From Paenibacillus dauci (GTDB lineage Bacteria; Bacillota; Bacilli; Paenibacillales; Paenibacillaceae), in the NCBI RefSeq assembly GCF_000971985.1, contig NZ_LAQQ01000001.1, positions 496,001 to 560,000 on the forward strand: DNA of 64,000 nucleotides. The letters are read 5' to 3'. How positions within the stretch are numbered: position 1 is the first letter of the stretch; each line of letters opens with the position of its first letter. The translations under genes and the position numbers were made by a program. Below the pieces are notes generated by a model. It did not search any database, was not told where the DNA came from, and saw nothing but the letters and a program-made list of their open reading frames with translations. Of the stretch, positions 34,515 through 44,748 are shown piece after piece.

Positions 34515-37175
34515 TTACTGGGTATCTGCTGGTGCTGTATCTCCCTGGGTATTCGCTGTATCTCCAGTGGCTGCAGCAGGATCGGTAACGCCAGTAGATG
34601 GTGTGGTTGTTTCGGTAGGAGTTCCCTCATTGCCCGGCGTAGTCGTCGGATTGGTAGTTCCTCCATTATCGGTTGGTGTCTGAGGTGTGCCGTTCGGCCC
34701 ACCGTTTCCATTACCGTTACCGTTGTTTCCATTCCCATTACTGTTACCATTTCCATTATTGTTATTACCATTATTGTTTTCTGTGCCTTCGCCGTTATCG
34801 GTTCCTTCTTCACCTGTAGGTGGGGTCGCCGGATTTCCCTCTGGCGGCACTACGCCATCCGGATTATCAACAGGCGGTTCTACAGGTTCCTCCTGTGCTT
34901 GATCTACAGTAATCTGTACCGTATCCGAAGCATCCGATTCACCGCCATCAGCAGTGGTTGCTGTTACATAATATTCGTAAGTTGCACCGGGAGTAATACT
35001 GCCATCTTGCAGTGATGTCCCTGATGATCCGCTGGATATAGCAGTAAACTTCGATTCTGTGCTTTCCTTACGGTATACGGTATAACCTGAAGCTCCTTCT
35101 ACACCAGACCAGGAAAGAGCAACTGCCTGATTATCCTGATCATAAGAAGCGGATAGACCTGTTACTACTTTTGGAGTCTCCGGTTCTTCTTCAACCGGTT
35201 GTACCGGCTGAACCGGCTCAGTTACTTTCGGTGCATCAAAGTTCTGCACCGGATAACCTTCCAGTGCCGGACCCATAACTGCAGCAAACATTGCTGCTGC
35301 CCGTCCACTGCTTTCATTCAGCAGGTGATTGCGGTCCGGTCTGTCATAGCCCATCCATACAGCGGCTGTCCATTCTTTGGTATAACCCACGAACCAGGCA
35401 TCACGGTTGGCGCTGCTGCGCAGTCCTTCGATACCATGCTGTGTGGTACCTGTTTTACCGGCTACCGGACGATTGATTTGTGCCCGCTTACCTGTACCAT
35501 CGGTGACAACGGTTTGCAGCATCGAAGTCATTTCGTCTGCTGTTTGTTTGCTCATGACTTCGCTGGACTCTCCTGCATTTTTGTAGATCTCTTTGCCTGA
35601 ATTATCTGTAATACTCTTAACGGCATAAGCTTGTGTGTAATTACCACCATCCGCAAAAGTACGATAGGCTTGAGCCATTTCCAGCGTATTCGTACCGCTG
35701 CTCAGTCCCCCCAGTGCAATCGCCAGGTTACGATCAGCGTCCGTAAATTTGAAACCAAGTGACTTGGCAAAATTAACGCCGGTATCTACACCTATCTGAT
35801 TGAGTGTCCATACTGCAGGGATATTAATGGAATCTTCCAGCGCTGCGGCCATAGTGACCGTACCGGAATAACCATGCAAATTGCTCGGGCAATAGCTGCC
35901 AAAACACTGCTTTTCATTACTCAGCTGCGATGTCGGTGTGAATTTGCCTGATTCCAGTGCCGGAGCATAAGATACAATCGGCTTGAATGCCGATCCTGGC
36001 TGTCTGCGGCTGTTGACACGACTAAAGTCACCTTCACGGTAATTTCTGCCACCCAGCAGAGCGACCAGACCACCAGTATCGTTATTTACAATAACCATGG
36101 ATCCTTGTACCGGAACGTCATCTGCACTCTTCTCAAACAAATCTTTGTTTTTGAAAGCATCTTCCAGCGTTTGCTGGGCTTTGGCATCCATCGTGGTGTA
36201 GATATTGTATCCACCGCGTGTCAGATCATCCGAAGACAATCCGGTGACATCCTCAGCTTCCTGCATTGCATATTCGACAAAGGCCTGATAATGCGACTCT
36301 TTACTCGAACTGTTGGCTGGACTCTTATACACTACCGCTTTGGCTTCTTCTGCCTCGGCTTTGGTGATATAGCCCTGATCCGCCATTAGCTGCAGTACAA
36401 CCGCTCTGCGTTCTGTTGACAAATCCGGATTGGTCAACGGATTGTAACGTGAAGGCGCCTTTGGAAGTCCTGCCAGTGTAGCGATCTGCCACAGCTTCAG
36501 CTTGTTGAGATCACTTGTACCAAAATACGTCTCGGAGGCTTCTTTGATCCCATAAGCTCCCCGTCCGAAAAAGATACGATTCAGATAAGTTGTAATAATG
36601 TCCTGCTTGGTTTTATCACGCTCAATCGCGAGCGCAATCGAAAGTTCGGTTGCTTTACGGAAAAACGTTTTGTCATCATTCAGGAATACGTTTTTGGCCA
36701 GCTGCTGAGTAATGGTACTACCACCCTCTACAGCAGATCGCGCGATGACGTCTTTAACTGCGGCACGTCCGACCGACCACAAGTCTACCCCCTGGTGATC
36801 AAAAAAGCGCCTGTCCTCGGTAGCTACAAAAGCATTAACCAGCATTGGAGGCAAGTCTTCATACTTGACCGGATCACCTTGACGTGCAGAACGTTCGAGG
36901 ATCAGCGTACCGTTGCGATCATAAATTTTGGTTGGTTCGTTGATCACAAGTTTATCGATATTTGCTTTGTAGATTTTTTCCCCACTTACCATGATGAACA
37001 GATAGGCGGCCAGTGCACAAAAAACACCCAAAGCTGTTACACCGAACAACGTCCAGAACACGCGCTTGGCTGTTATTTTCTTCTTTTTTGTTTTGGGCGC
37101 GGGCTTGGATTGTCCCGGTCTTGTTCTTTTAGGTGGTTGATTTTTGTCACTGCGGGATAGATTCTGTCTAGGCAT
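34515..37175 (-). CDS. Class A penicillin-binding protein with Fn3 domain and Asn/Gly-rich tail
   Basis: Bifunctional peptidoglycan synthase of 886 residues. A basic cytoplasmic tail (1-37) is followed by a membrane anchor (about 38-64). The glycosyltransferase has catalytic E120 in ATEDRRFFDHQG and GGSTITQQLAKN. The transpeptidase has S395 in PGSAFKP, SIN at 449-451 and KTGTT at 574-578. After residue 660 come a Pro/Val/Glu linker, a fibronectin type III domain (about 667-757), then a low-complexity tail of Pro/Glu, Asn-Gly repeats and Thr/Pro. GGGAG is 12 bases before the ATG. Homologous to PBP1 (ponA) types; the tail probably spans or binds the wall. Confidence 0.93.
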   Translation of the reverse strand: MPRQNLSRSDKNQPPKRTRPGQSKPAPKTKKKKITAKRVFWTLFGVTALGVFCALAAYLFIMVSGEKIYKANIDKLVINEPTKIYDRNGTLILERSARQGDPVKYEDLPPMLVNAFVATEDRRFFDHQGVDLWSVGRAAVKDVIARSAVEGGSTITQQLAKNVFLNDDKTFFRKATELSIALAIERDKTKQDIITTYLNRIFFGRGAYGIKEASETYFGTSDLNKLKLWQIATLAGLPKAPSRYNPLTNPDLSTERRAVVLQLMADQGYITKAEAEEAKAVVYKSPANSSSKESHYQAFVEYAMQEAEDVTGLSSDDLTRGGYNIYTTMDAKAQQTLEDAFKNKDLFEKSADDVPVQGSMVIVNNDTGGLVALLGGRNYREGDFSRVNSRRQPGSAFKPIVSYAPALESGKFTPTSQLSNEKQCFGSYCPSNLHGYSGTVTMAAALEDSINIPAVWTLNQIGVDTGVNFAKSLGFKFTDADRNLAIALGGLSSGTNTLEMAQAYRTFADGGNYTQAYAVKSITDNSGKEIYKNAGESSEVMSKQTADEMTSMLQTVVTDGTGKRAQINRPVAGKTGTTQHGIEGLRSSANRDAWFVGYTKEWTAAVWMGYDRPDRNHLLNESSGRAAAMFAAVMGPALEGYPVQNFDAPKVTEPVQPVQPVEEEPETPKVVTGLSASYDQDNQAVALSWSGVEGASGYTVYRKESTESKFTAISSGSSGTSLQDGSITPGATYEYYVTATTADGGESDASDTVQITVDQAQEEPVEPPVDNPDGVVPPEGNPATPPTGEEGTDNGEGTENNNGNNNNGNGNSNGNGNNGNGNGNGGPNGTPQTPTDNGGTTNPTTTPGNEGTPTETTTPSTGVTDPAAATGDTANTQGDTAPADTQ
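34688..34790. repeat. AAT/GGN triplet-repeat tract
   Basis: Imperfect repeats of Asn and Gly codons encoding the Asn-Gly-rich segment of the PBP tail. Such a tract is prone to length change. Confidence 0.8.
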
Positions 37176-37225
37176 ATCTTATTCTGACTCCCTTTCGGTA
37201 AAACAAATTGAACCCCTTTAACGGA

Positions 37226-37265
37226 AAGAAAAGAACAACCCTTTTGGAGAGGTTGTCCGTTTCTT
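37226..37265 (-). terminator. Terminator of hfq
   Basis: GGACAACC pairs with GGTTGTTC-type arm around a 10-base loop, followed by TTTTCTTT on the minus strand. Confidence 0.72.
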
Positions 37266-37313
37266 TCTCTTCATTAAGACGCTATATGAAGCGTAAAGGT
37301 TTCGTTTTTTGCA

Positions 37314-37553
37314 TCAGCCTTCGCTCTGGTTATCCTGCATAAGGGATACGTTGCGCGATGGTGTGAAGGTGGAAACCGCATGTTTGTAGATCATTTGCTG
37401 GCGTCCTTCACTATCTACCATAATGGTAAAGTTGTCAAAAGCCTTGATTGTACCACGGATTTGAAAACCATTTACCAGATACACAGTTACCGGAATATTT
37501 TCCTTGCGCAGTTGATTTAAAAAAGTATCCTGGATATTAATCGACTTGTTCAT
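37314..37553 (-). CDS. hfq: RNA chaperone Hfq
   Basis: Sm-like hexamer that binds small RNAs and mRNAs. The 79-residue protein has the Sm1 motif [21 protein letters not shown] and the Sm2 motif [12 protein letters not shown]; the N terminus [14 protein letters not shown] is typical. Start at the ATG giving MNKSINIQ, with GGGGG upstream; an upstream extension to 37568 was rejected. It follows miaA by 89 bases, the common bacterial order. Confidence 0.96.
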   Translation of the reverse strand: MNKSINIQDTFLNQLRKENIPVTVYLVNGFQIRGTIKAFDNFTIMVDSEGRQQMIYKHAVSTFTPSRNVSLMQDNQSEG

Positions 37554-37642
37554 TGACCGTACCCCCAAATGATTATTAATTCAGCATTAGCAAATGCTCA
37601 ATTGTAATACGAATATGATACCTGGCTAAGCTGAATGTCAAA

Positions 37643-38620
37643 TTAAGTTGTTGAAGTATATTCCCTGTCTCTGTATAAATTTCCTGCTACGATGTCATAT
37701 ACTTTGTCGATATGCTGTTCACTATGAGTCGTATCCGACACATCTACCCAGTGAATATCCTGCATATGACGGAACCAGGACAGCTGGCGCTTTGCAAAAC
37801 GGCGCGTATCGCGCTTGAGGAGTACGACAGCCTCCTGCAGCGGTACCCCGCCTGACAGATGCGCAGCAATTTCTTTGTATCCCAGTCCCTGCATGGCTAC
37901 CATACCGGGAGTATATCCCTGATCAAGCAGATGTTGTACTTCTTCCAGCAGGCCTTCTTCCAGCATTTGATCAATCCGCGCTTCAATACGTTTATATAGC
38001 ATTTCCCTATCCATTGTCAAACCGACGATACATAACTGATAGGGAGACTGCTTCATTTGCCGGGATAACTGGTCCGAAAGTTTCACTCCAGTCATATGAT
38101 ACACTTCCAGCGCCCGTATAATACGTCTCTGGTCATTGGGATGGAGTCGGGTAGCAGATTCCGGATCAACCGCTGCCAGACGGTCATGCAGCGCCTGGGC
38201 ACCATTCTGAAGCGCATAATCAGTCTGTTCCTGACGGAACGCTTCATCTGCTCCATTCTCGCTAAACTGGAACTCGTAGCTGACAGATTCTACATATAGA
38301 CCGGTACCTCCAACGATAAAAGGCAGCTTGCCCCGGGAAGCAATATCCGGAATCAACGCTCTGCAGCGCTGCTGGAATTCAGCCACAGAGAATGGCTCAT
38401 CCGGCGAATGGATATCGATCAGATGATGGGGAATACCCTTCATTTCTTCAGGCCTGATTTTGGCCGTACCGATATTCATACCACGGTATACCTGCATAGA
38501 ATCACCGGAGATAATTTCTGCGCCAAATCTTCTGGCAATCTCAATGCTGATCGCTGTTTTCCCTACAGCTGTAGGGCCGACCAGAACGAGTAATTTCGGC
38601 TTTTCTACTGCCGGATTCAT
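37643..38620 (-). CDS. miaA: tRNA dimethylallyltransferase
   Basis: Adds the dimethylallyl group to A37 of tRNAs that read codons starting with U. The 325-residue protein begins with the P-loop VGPTAVGKT (15-22), then SGDSMQVYRGMNIGTAKI, GGTGLYVE, ADEAFR and NDQRRIIRALEVY. GGAGTG lies upstream of the ATG. The preceding methyltransferase gene overlaps it by four bases, so they are co-translated. Confidence 0.96.
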   Translation of the reverse strand: MNPAVEKPKLLVLVGPTAVGKTAISIEIARRFGAEIISGDSMQVYRGMNIGTAKIRPEEMKGIPHHLIDIHSPDEPFSVAEFQQRCRALIPDIASRGKLPFIVGGTGLYVESVSYEFQFSENGADEAFRQEQTDYALQNGAQALHDRLAAVDPESATRLHPNDQRRIIRALEVYHMTGVKLSDQLSRQMKQSPYQLCIVGLTMDREMLYKRIEARIDQMLEEGLLEEVQHLLDQGYTPGMVAMQGLGYKEIAAHLSGGVPLQEAVVLLKRDTRRFAKRQLSWFRHMQDIHWVDVSDTTHSEQHIDKVYDIVAGNLYRDREYTSTT

Positions 38621-39390
38621 AGATAAATCACTCCGTATTCAATTTTGGAATTTTTGCGCCGAATGCGTTCAAAACCAAGACGCTCGTATTCGGGGCTGTC
38701 CCATTTTTCCTTAAGCATAACGGTTTTGCGGGCTACACGCACAGCATGGCAGATCGATTCGGGATCCAGCGCATGGTCGTTGGCAAATCCACGTAGCGGA
38801 GCTATAGCGGCAGATTCATGCAATGCTTCACGGAACATGGGATCAAAATAAACAATATCCACACTCTTATCCGGCAGCTGGCTCAAATAGGTCTTGTGGT
38901 CCTGCTGTACTACCTGAATACGCCGCATCGCCGCATTAACCGGCTCCAGATTACTTGCATAAATGCGCAATCCTTCTTTTAACAGTGCTGCTAGGGGAGC
39001 AGAACTTTCCAAGGCAGTAACCTGCCCTTCCGGCCCTGCTGCCAGTGAAAAGACGAGTGAATCCGAGCCCAAGCCGGCTGTACAATCCAGTACGCTATCT
39101 CCTGGTTGTAGACGCGAAAGTGTGATCATCGGATCTTCGTCATTACGCAGCAATCGTTTGGCTCGTACAAAAGCCATACTGGGATGGAAAAACATCGCAG
39201 ACTCGCCCGGACGGACTAATCTCGCTTCATTTTCTACCAGTACAATAACGTCCCGGTCTTCGTGGCGGGCAGCCAGCTTGGCGATCGACTGACCCTGCCT
39301 CGGAACAAAAGATACAGCGAATTCTGCTGCCAGCTGCTGTGCACGCTGCAGGGTAGCCGGTGAAGCATCATCGCCTGTTGTAATTATCAT
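38617..39390 (-). CDS. RsmJ-like SAM-dependent methyltransferase
   Basis: A 257-residue methyltransferase. The SAM-binding motif I is SVLDCTAGLGSDSLVFS, VTALESS is motif II and VYFDPMFRE is the catalytic motif, resembling the DPMFP of RsmJ, which methylates G1516 of 16S rRNA. The overall layout and length fit that family, though the Bacillales branch is little studied and its target is inferred. Its stop overlaps the miaA start (ATGA). It lies between mutL and miaA, 31 bases from mutL. Confidence 0.78.
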   Translation of the reverse strand: MIITTGDDASPATLQRAQQLAAEFAVSFVPRQGQSIAKLAARHEDRDVIVLVENEARLVRPGESAMFFHPSMAFVRAKRLLRNDEDPMITLSRLQPGDSVLDCTAGLGSDSLVFSLAAGPEGQVTALESSAPLAALLKEGLRIYASNLEPVNAAMRRIQVVQQDHKTYLSQLPDKSVDIVYFDPMFREALHESAAIAPLRGFANDHALDPESICHAVRVARKTVMLKEKWDSPEYERLGFERIRRKNSKIEYGVIYL

Positions 39391-39421
39391 TGCTCATTCT
39401 CCATTCTTCTTTACACTTCGC

Positions 39422-41836
39422 TTACATGACCCGTTTGAACATCTTTTCCAGATCATAACTGGAGAAAGACACCACAATCGGACGTCCATGTGGGCAGGTA
39501 TATGGTTGTCTGCATGCAGCCAGACGATCCAGCAGTGCCTGCGCTTCTGCCTCGGTAATTCGCTGGTTGGCCTTGATGGATGCTTTGCATGAACATAGCG
39601 TAGATGCCTGTTCTCGCAGCTGGGCAAGATCAATCTTGCGCTCGCTCAGTACCCATTCTGCCATTTCTTCAATAACACGGGCTTCTTCTCCCTTGGGAAA
39701 CCAATAAGGATAAGCACGCACCCGGAAGGTCTGACCGCCAAAATGCTCCAGATATACACCCACTCGTTCAAACCAGTGCAGACGATCTTTCAGCTTGTCT
39801 GCTTCAGCACGCGTAAACTCCAGCGTAATCGGCAGCAGAAGCTCCTGGGATGCTGACTCCGGCTGACCAAACTTCTCATAGTAATATTCATAATTGACCC
39901 GTTCATGGGCAGCATGCTGATCGATTAGAAAAAGTCCTTCTGCATTCTGTGCAATCAGATACGTACCATGATGCTGACCGATTAGATTCATTTCCGGAAA
40001 TTGAGGCAGTCCAGGCTCTTCAGCCGTACCATAAATCATCTCTGCCGGAATACTGCGATTTGCTCCGCCGCCCCGTTGTGGTGGTCGGGAAGATGCTTTG
40101 GAAGCTGCACGATTATATTCGCGAGCATACGAAGGTTCTTTAACCTGCTGCGCATCTGTATAAGGCGGCTGCAAATGCGCCGAAGCATTCGGGAAAGCAG
40201 ATGCTGACTGACCCGCAGAAGATCCGTTATTTTCATAAACAGGAAGATCGACTTGCGTGGCCTTAAGCGAACCTGAATCCGCCTTGGCAGATTTTTGTGA
40301 ATCTGTGCCAACAGAGTCTTTTATCTTACGATCTGTATGACCAAAAGTCTGTTGTGAACTCTCTGTGGGATTCGTTTGCTGATTGATTGGATCCTGTATT
40401 TCTTGCTTGGCAGATACGTTCAAATCTCTTGTTGCCTGCTCAGCTTCTTTTTCGGATATCAGAGAATCGGTACGAGACCATCCTGCAGGATTACCTGCCT
40501 GAGATGTTCCTGTTGTAGGTTGGGATTGCTCGATGTTTGCGCCTTGAGTTGGAGACTGATCCTGATAACGATTCTCTGGCAGATCCATATTGTTCTGTGA
40601 TTCAGGACCTGGTATATCCTGATCCGCAAAAGGAGGCATATAAGGAGCATCCAAATCGCCCAGTTCTGTCTGAATAATGGGCAGAGAATCGCGGGGAATG
40701 AATAAAGTTGCTCCCGCTTGTTGGTCCGGCTCTATCGGATTGCTCTCCGGCTGTCCAGCCGTTGTACGATTAAAATTAAACTGCTCCTGAATAATCGACT
40801 CGCTGCTGCCTCGCTTGATCGTCTGCTTGGTCGCATGAGGAATTAGTATTTCCCGGCGCAACGTCTGGCGCACAGATTCTTCCACAAACATCATCAATTC
40901 AGCTTCCTTACTGAACCGCACTTCCATTTTGGCCGGATGCACATTCACATCGACAAGTGATGGATGCATCGTCAGGCGCAGTACAGTAAGCGGATAACGA
41001 TTAATCGGCAGCAGTGTGTGATAGGCTCTCAGAATAGCCTGGTTGACCGTATAACTCTTGATATAACGGCCATTGACAATGACTGACATGGCATTACGGT
41101 TGGCCCTTGCTATCTCTGGTCGGCCGATATATCCGCTAATATGATAATCCAGATGATCCTGCTCAATCGGCAGCACCATTTTGGCAGCTGATGTACCATA
41201 GACTGCAGCAATTACCTGCAGCATATCACCATTACCCGGCGTCTGCAGCAGCAGGTTGCCATTATGACGCAGAGTAAAAGCAATCTCCGGATGAGCAAGC
41301 GACATCCGGTACATAATATCCGAGATATGTCCAAGCTCCGTCTGGACGGTTTTCATATATTTCAGCCGTGCCGGCGTATTATAAAATAACGAGTTAACCC
41401 GAAAATCGGTTCCGCGCGGAGCGGCATCATCTTCATTGCTTTTCAGTGTACCGCCTTCAATAATAAGGCGTCTGCCTGCCCCATCGTCTGTAGCACTGGT
41501 TAGTAAGTCCACTTTGGAGACTGCTGCAATACTTGGCAGTGCTTCACCTCGAAAACCCAGACTGGTAATCTGGTACAAATCCCGATCATCTACAAGCTTG
41601 CTCGTTGCATGACGGTAAAAGGCAGTCTCGCAATCATCGGCAGCAATCCCCTGTCCATTGTCATGTACACGTATTGATTCCAATCCACCTTCACCGATAT
41701 GAACATCAATACGGGTAGAACGCGCATCAATCGCATTCTCGACAAGTTCCTTGACGACAGAGGCAGGCCGCTCTACCACTTCACCGGCTGCGATCTGGTT
41801 AGCGATATGTTCATCCAGTACACGAATCTGACCCAT
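39422..41836 (-). CDS. mutL: DNA mismatch repair endonuclease MutL
   Basis: Couples mismatch recognition by MutS to strand nicking. The 804-residue protein has the GHKL ATPase (ENAIDARS, HDNGQGI, SLGFRGEALPSI, GTDFRVNSLFYNTPAR) in residues 1-335, then a linker of about 250 residues rich in Gln/Ser/Asn/Pro, and a C-terminal endonuclease domain with DQHAAHERVNYE, CSCKASIKAN and TCPHGRP. These endonuclease motifs are typical of species without MutH. GGGAGG is ahead of the ATG at 41836. The linker makes it far longer than the 627-residue Bacillus subtilis protein. Confidence 0.95.
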   Translation of the reverse strand: MGQIRVLDEHIANQIAAGEVVERPASVVKELVENAIDARSTRIDVHIGEGGLESIRVHDNGQGIAADDCETAFYRHATSKLVDDRDLYQITSLGFRGEALPSIAAVSKVDLLTSATDDGAGRRLIIEGGTLKSNEDDAAPRGTDFRVNSLFYNTPARLKYMKTVQTELGHISDIMYRMSLAHPEIAFTLRHNGNLLLQTPGNGDMLQVIAAVYGTSAAKMVLPIEQDHLDYHISGYIGRPEIARANRNAMSVIVNGRYIKSYTVNQAILRAYHTLLPINRYPLTVLRLTMHPSLVDVNVHPAKMEVRFSKEAELMMFVEESVRQTLRREILIPHATKQTIKRGSSESIIQEQFNFNRTTAGQPESNPIEPDQQAGATLFIPRDSLPIIQTELGDLDAPYMPPFADQDIPGPESQNNMDLPENRYQDQSPTQGANIEQSQPTTGTSQAGNPAGWSRTDSLISEKEAEQATRDLNVSAKQEIQDPINQQTNPTESSQQTFGHTDRKIKDSVGTDSQKSAKADSGSLKATQVDLPVYENNGSSAGQSASAFPNASAHLQPPYTDAQQVKEPSYAREYNRAASKASSRPPQRGGGANRSIPAEMIYGTAEEPGLPQFPEMNLIGQHHGTYLIAQNAEGLFLIDQHAAHERVNYEYYYEKFGQPESASQELLLPITLEFTRAEADKLKDRLHWFERVGVYLEHFGGQTFRVRAYPYWFPKGEEARVIEEMAEWVLSERKIDLAQLREQASTLCSCKASIKANQRITEAEAQALLDRLAACRQPYTCPHGRPIVVSFSSYDLEKMFKRVM

Positions 41837-41901
41837 GATTTCTCCTCCCTTCAGCAATCCGGATTTATCTATTTATTTTGCATCCTAATTCTATAGGCGA
41901 C

Positions 41902-44748
41902 TTAGCGCATCGTTTTCATTTTCAATTCATTAAGCAGCTGCATTGCTTGCAGCGGCGTCATATTCATCAAGTCCGCACTCTGAATCTGGTGGACAATTTG
42001 ACGGGCTACCGGATCTTCTTTTATTTTCACCGGCTGAGGAATTTCTTCCTCTTCAAAAATAGACAGTTGTACAATTTCCTGCTGACCAGCTGTGTTCTGC
42101 TGGGCTCTGACTACCGACTTGTCTGTATCTTCCGATGAGAAGCCGCCAACTGCCAGTACAGGTACACCTTCTGCAGCTGTAGAATGTCGTTCATCATAGC
42201 TATAATTTGACACTGATTCTTGTATAGCGTCGCTATCTTTTGGAAGAGAAGCTTTTTCGATCGACTGCAAATTCTGCTCTTGGTTAGCCTTAATGCTTGC
42301 CGGTGTCTTGATTGCAGTATGATCCGTATGCTTGTCATCTGCTACGACTGTGATCGTAGCCGCCTGTTCCATTCGATCCAGCAGCAGATTGGCCCGGTCG
42401 ATAATGCTGCCTGGCAATCCGGCCAGTTGGGCACAATAAATGCCATAACTGCTACCGGCTGCACCAGGGACCAGCTTGCGCAGGAAATGTACCTTGTCGC
42501 CGCTTTCTTTGACTGCCATCGAGAAGTTACGCAAATGTTCCAGCGTCTCCTCCAGATGAGCCAGCTCATGGAAATGCGTCGATACCAATGCTTTACAGCC
42601 AATCTCATGATGAACATATTCAATAACTGCCTGGGCAATCGCCATACCTTCACTCGTTGAAGTTCCGCGACCCAATTCATCAATAATAATGAGGCTGCGC
42701 CGGGTAGCCCGCTCGGTCATAACCTGGATATCCGCCATTTCCACCATAAAGGTGCTTTGGCCTCCAATCAGATCATCCGCTGCCCCGATCCGGGTGAAGA
42801 TTCGGTCAATCATCGGGATTTCTGCCTGACGCGCAGGTACAAAGCAGCCAATCTGTGCCATGATCGACAATAGAGCGACCTGACGCATATAGGTACTTTT
42901 ACCAGCCATATTCGGTCCGGTAATCAGTACAATATTAGCTTCTTCTTCGGTGATGTCCGTACTATTGGAAATAAAGCTCGCATGATCCATTACCGCTTCC
43001 ACTACCGGATGCCGTCCATCTTCGATCACTAGATCGTAACGATCTGTCAATATAGGCTTCACAAAGGAACGCTCAGCACTGACCGTTGCAAAAGACTGAT
43101 AGACATCGATCTCCGCCACTTTCTCAGCCAGTAACTTCAGACGGGCAATTTCATTGGATACCCGTGTACGCAGATCAGTGAACAAATCATACTCGATATC
43201 AACCATTTTCTCCTGAGCTTCCAGAATCAGTGCTTCTTTTTCCTTCAGTTCCGGAGTGACGAATCGTTCGGCATTGGCCAGCGTCTGCTTACGTTCGTAA
43301 CGACCTTCCGGCAACGTGCCCAGATTGGAACGTGTAATTTCGATATAATAGCCAAACACTTTGTTATAGCCGATTTTAAGCGACTTGATGCCTGTAGCCT
43401 GACGTTCTGCAGCTTCCAATTCAGCAATCCATTGCTTGCCATTCACACTTGCTTCACGCAGCTCATCCAGATGCTCATGATAACCTTGACGGATCAATCC
43501 TCCATCCCGTACCGAGATCGGTGGATCATCGACAATCGCCGAACCAATCGCTTCCGCAAGATCGGAGCAGGCATCCATTTGCGCGGCAACCGCCTTCAAT
43601 GTACTGGACGGTGAATCTTCACACAGCTGACGCAGATCTGGAATACGCAGCAACGAATCCCGCAGGGCAAGCATATCCCGGCCGTTCGCCGTCCCAAAAG
43701 CCATACGTCCAACCAGACGTTCCAGATCGTAGATGCCTTTGAGCTGACCTCTCAGATCATCCCGTAAAATAAACCCTTGATGCAGCTTGTCTACCGCTTC
43801 CAGACGTTCCTCTACCAGACGGCGGGATAATAACGGCTTATCAATCCAGCGGCGTAGCAGACGTCCACCCATTGGCGTCTCTGTGCGATCCAGCAGCCAT
43901 AACAGGGTTCCTTTGCGGGAACGCTCGCGTACCGTCTCCACCAACTCCAGATTACGACGGGTAAAGGGATCAAGAATCATGTAATTTTCTGGTTCATAGG
44001 CATTAATATGTGTCAGTTGTCCCAATGAACGCTTCTGTGTCTCGCTCAGATAAGCAATCAACAGTGCAATACAAGCTTGCCGTTCCTCATCCAGCCTCGC
44101 CCAGACGGCTTCCCCAAATTGGCGCCGCGCTAATTCTTCACGCGATTTGTCCCACTCGGTATAAAGCACTTTACGGCCCATCTGCGAAGCCTGCTTGTAC
44201 ACCTCATCGATCAGGTCAATCCGTCCAATGATCTCGGAAGGCTCATATAATCCCAGTTCATCACGCAGCCATTCCTGTGAAGATAATGCCGAAGTGACAT
44301 GCAGTTCTCCGGTGGACAAATCACAAGCAGCCAAAGACATTTTACCTTCCTGTTCAGTGATACAGACCATATAGTTATTCGCCTTATCGCTCAGTGCTTT
44401 ACTTTCCATCATGGTACCCGGAGTTACGACCCGGATAATTTCGCGTTTAACGATCCCTTTGGCAGTCGCGGGATCTTCTACCTGTTCACAAATAGCGACT
44501 TTGTAGCCCTTCTCAATCAAACGGTGAATATAGTTTTCTGCAGAATGATAAGGTACTCCACACATCGGTACCCGTTCCGGTACGCCGGCATTTTTGCCTG
44601 TCAGCGTAATCTCGAGTTCTTTCGCAGCCAGAATGGCGTCATCAAAAAACAATTCGTAAAAATCTCCGAGACGGAAAAATAAAAATGCATCCTCAGCCTG
44701 CTGTTTAATCTGCAGATACTGCTGCATCATTGGTGTATATTGACTCAT
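41902..44748 (-). CDS. mutS: DNA mismatch repair protein MutS
   Basis: Recognises mismatches. The 948-residue protein starts MSQYTPMMQQYL and has the mismatch-wedge FRLGDFYELF, connector and lever domains, and the ATPase with GPNMAGKSTYMRQ, STFMVEMAD, DELGRGTST and STHFHEL. After the ATPase comes a poorly conserved stretch of about 110 residues, then EIVQLSIFEEEE, whose QLSIF fits a beta-clamp-binding motif, and the terminal tetramerisation-type helix. GGAGGGG precedes the ATG. It lies 65 bases upstream of mutL; no terminator separates them. Confidence 0.95.
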   Translation of the reverse strand: MSQYTPMMQQYLQIKQQAEDAFLFFRLGDFYELFFDDAILAAKELEITLTGKNAGVPERVPMCGVPYHSAENYIHRLIEKGYKVAICEQVEDPATAKGIVKREIIRVVTPGTMMESKALSDKANNYMVCITEQEGKMSLAACDLSTGELHVTSALSSQEWLRDELGLYEPSEIIGRIDLIDEVYKQASQMGRKVLYTEWDKSREELARRQFGEAVWARLDEERQACIALLIAYLSETQKRSLGQLTHINAYEPENYMILDPFTRRNLELVETVRERSRKGTLLWLLDRTETPMGGRLLRRWIDKPLLSRRLVEERLEAVDKLHQGFILRDDLRGQLKGIYDLERLVGRMAFGTANGRDMLALRDSLLRIPDLRQLCEDSPSSTLKAVAAQMDACSDLAEAIGSAIVDDPPISVRDGGLIRQGYHEHLDELREASVNGKQWIAELEAAERQATGIKSLKIGYNKVFGYYIEITRSNLGTLPEGRYERKQTLANAERFVTPELKEKEALILEAQEKMVDIEYDLFTDLRTRVSNEIARLKLLAEKVAEIDVYQSFATVSAERSFVKPILTDRYDLVIEDGRHPVVEAVMDHASFISNSTDITEEEANIVLITGPNMAGKSTYMRQVALLSIMAQIGCFVPARQAEIPMIDRIFTRIGAADDLIGGQSTFMVEMADIQVMTERATRRSLIIIDELGRGTSTSEGMAIAQAVIEYVHHEIGCKALVSTHFHELAHLEETLEHLRNFSMAVKESGDKVHFLRKLVPGAAGSSYGIYCAQLAGLPGSIIDRANLLLDRMEQAATITVVADDKHTDHTAIKTPASIKANQEQNLQSIEKASLPKDSDAIQESVSNYSYDERHSTAAEGVPVLAVGGFSSEDTDKSVVRAQQNTAGQQEIVQLSIFEEEEIPQPVKIKEDPVARQIVHQIQSADLMNMTPLQAMQLLNELKMKTMR

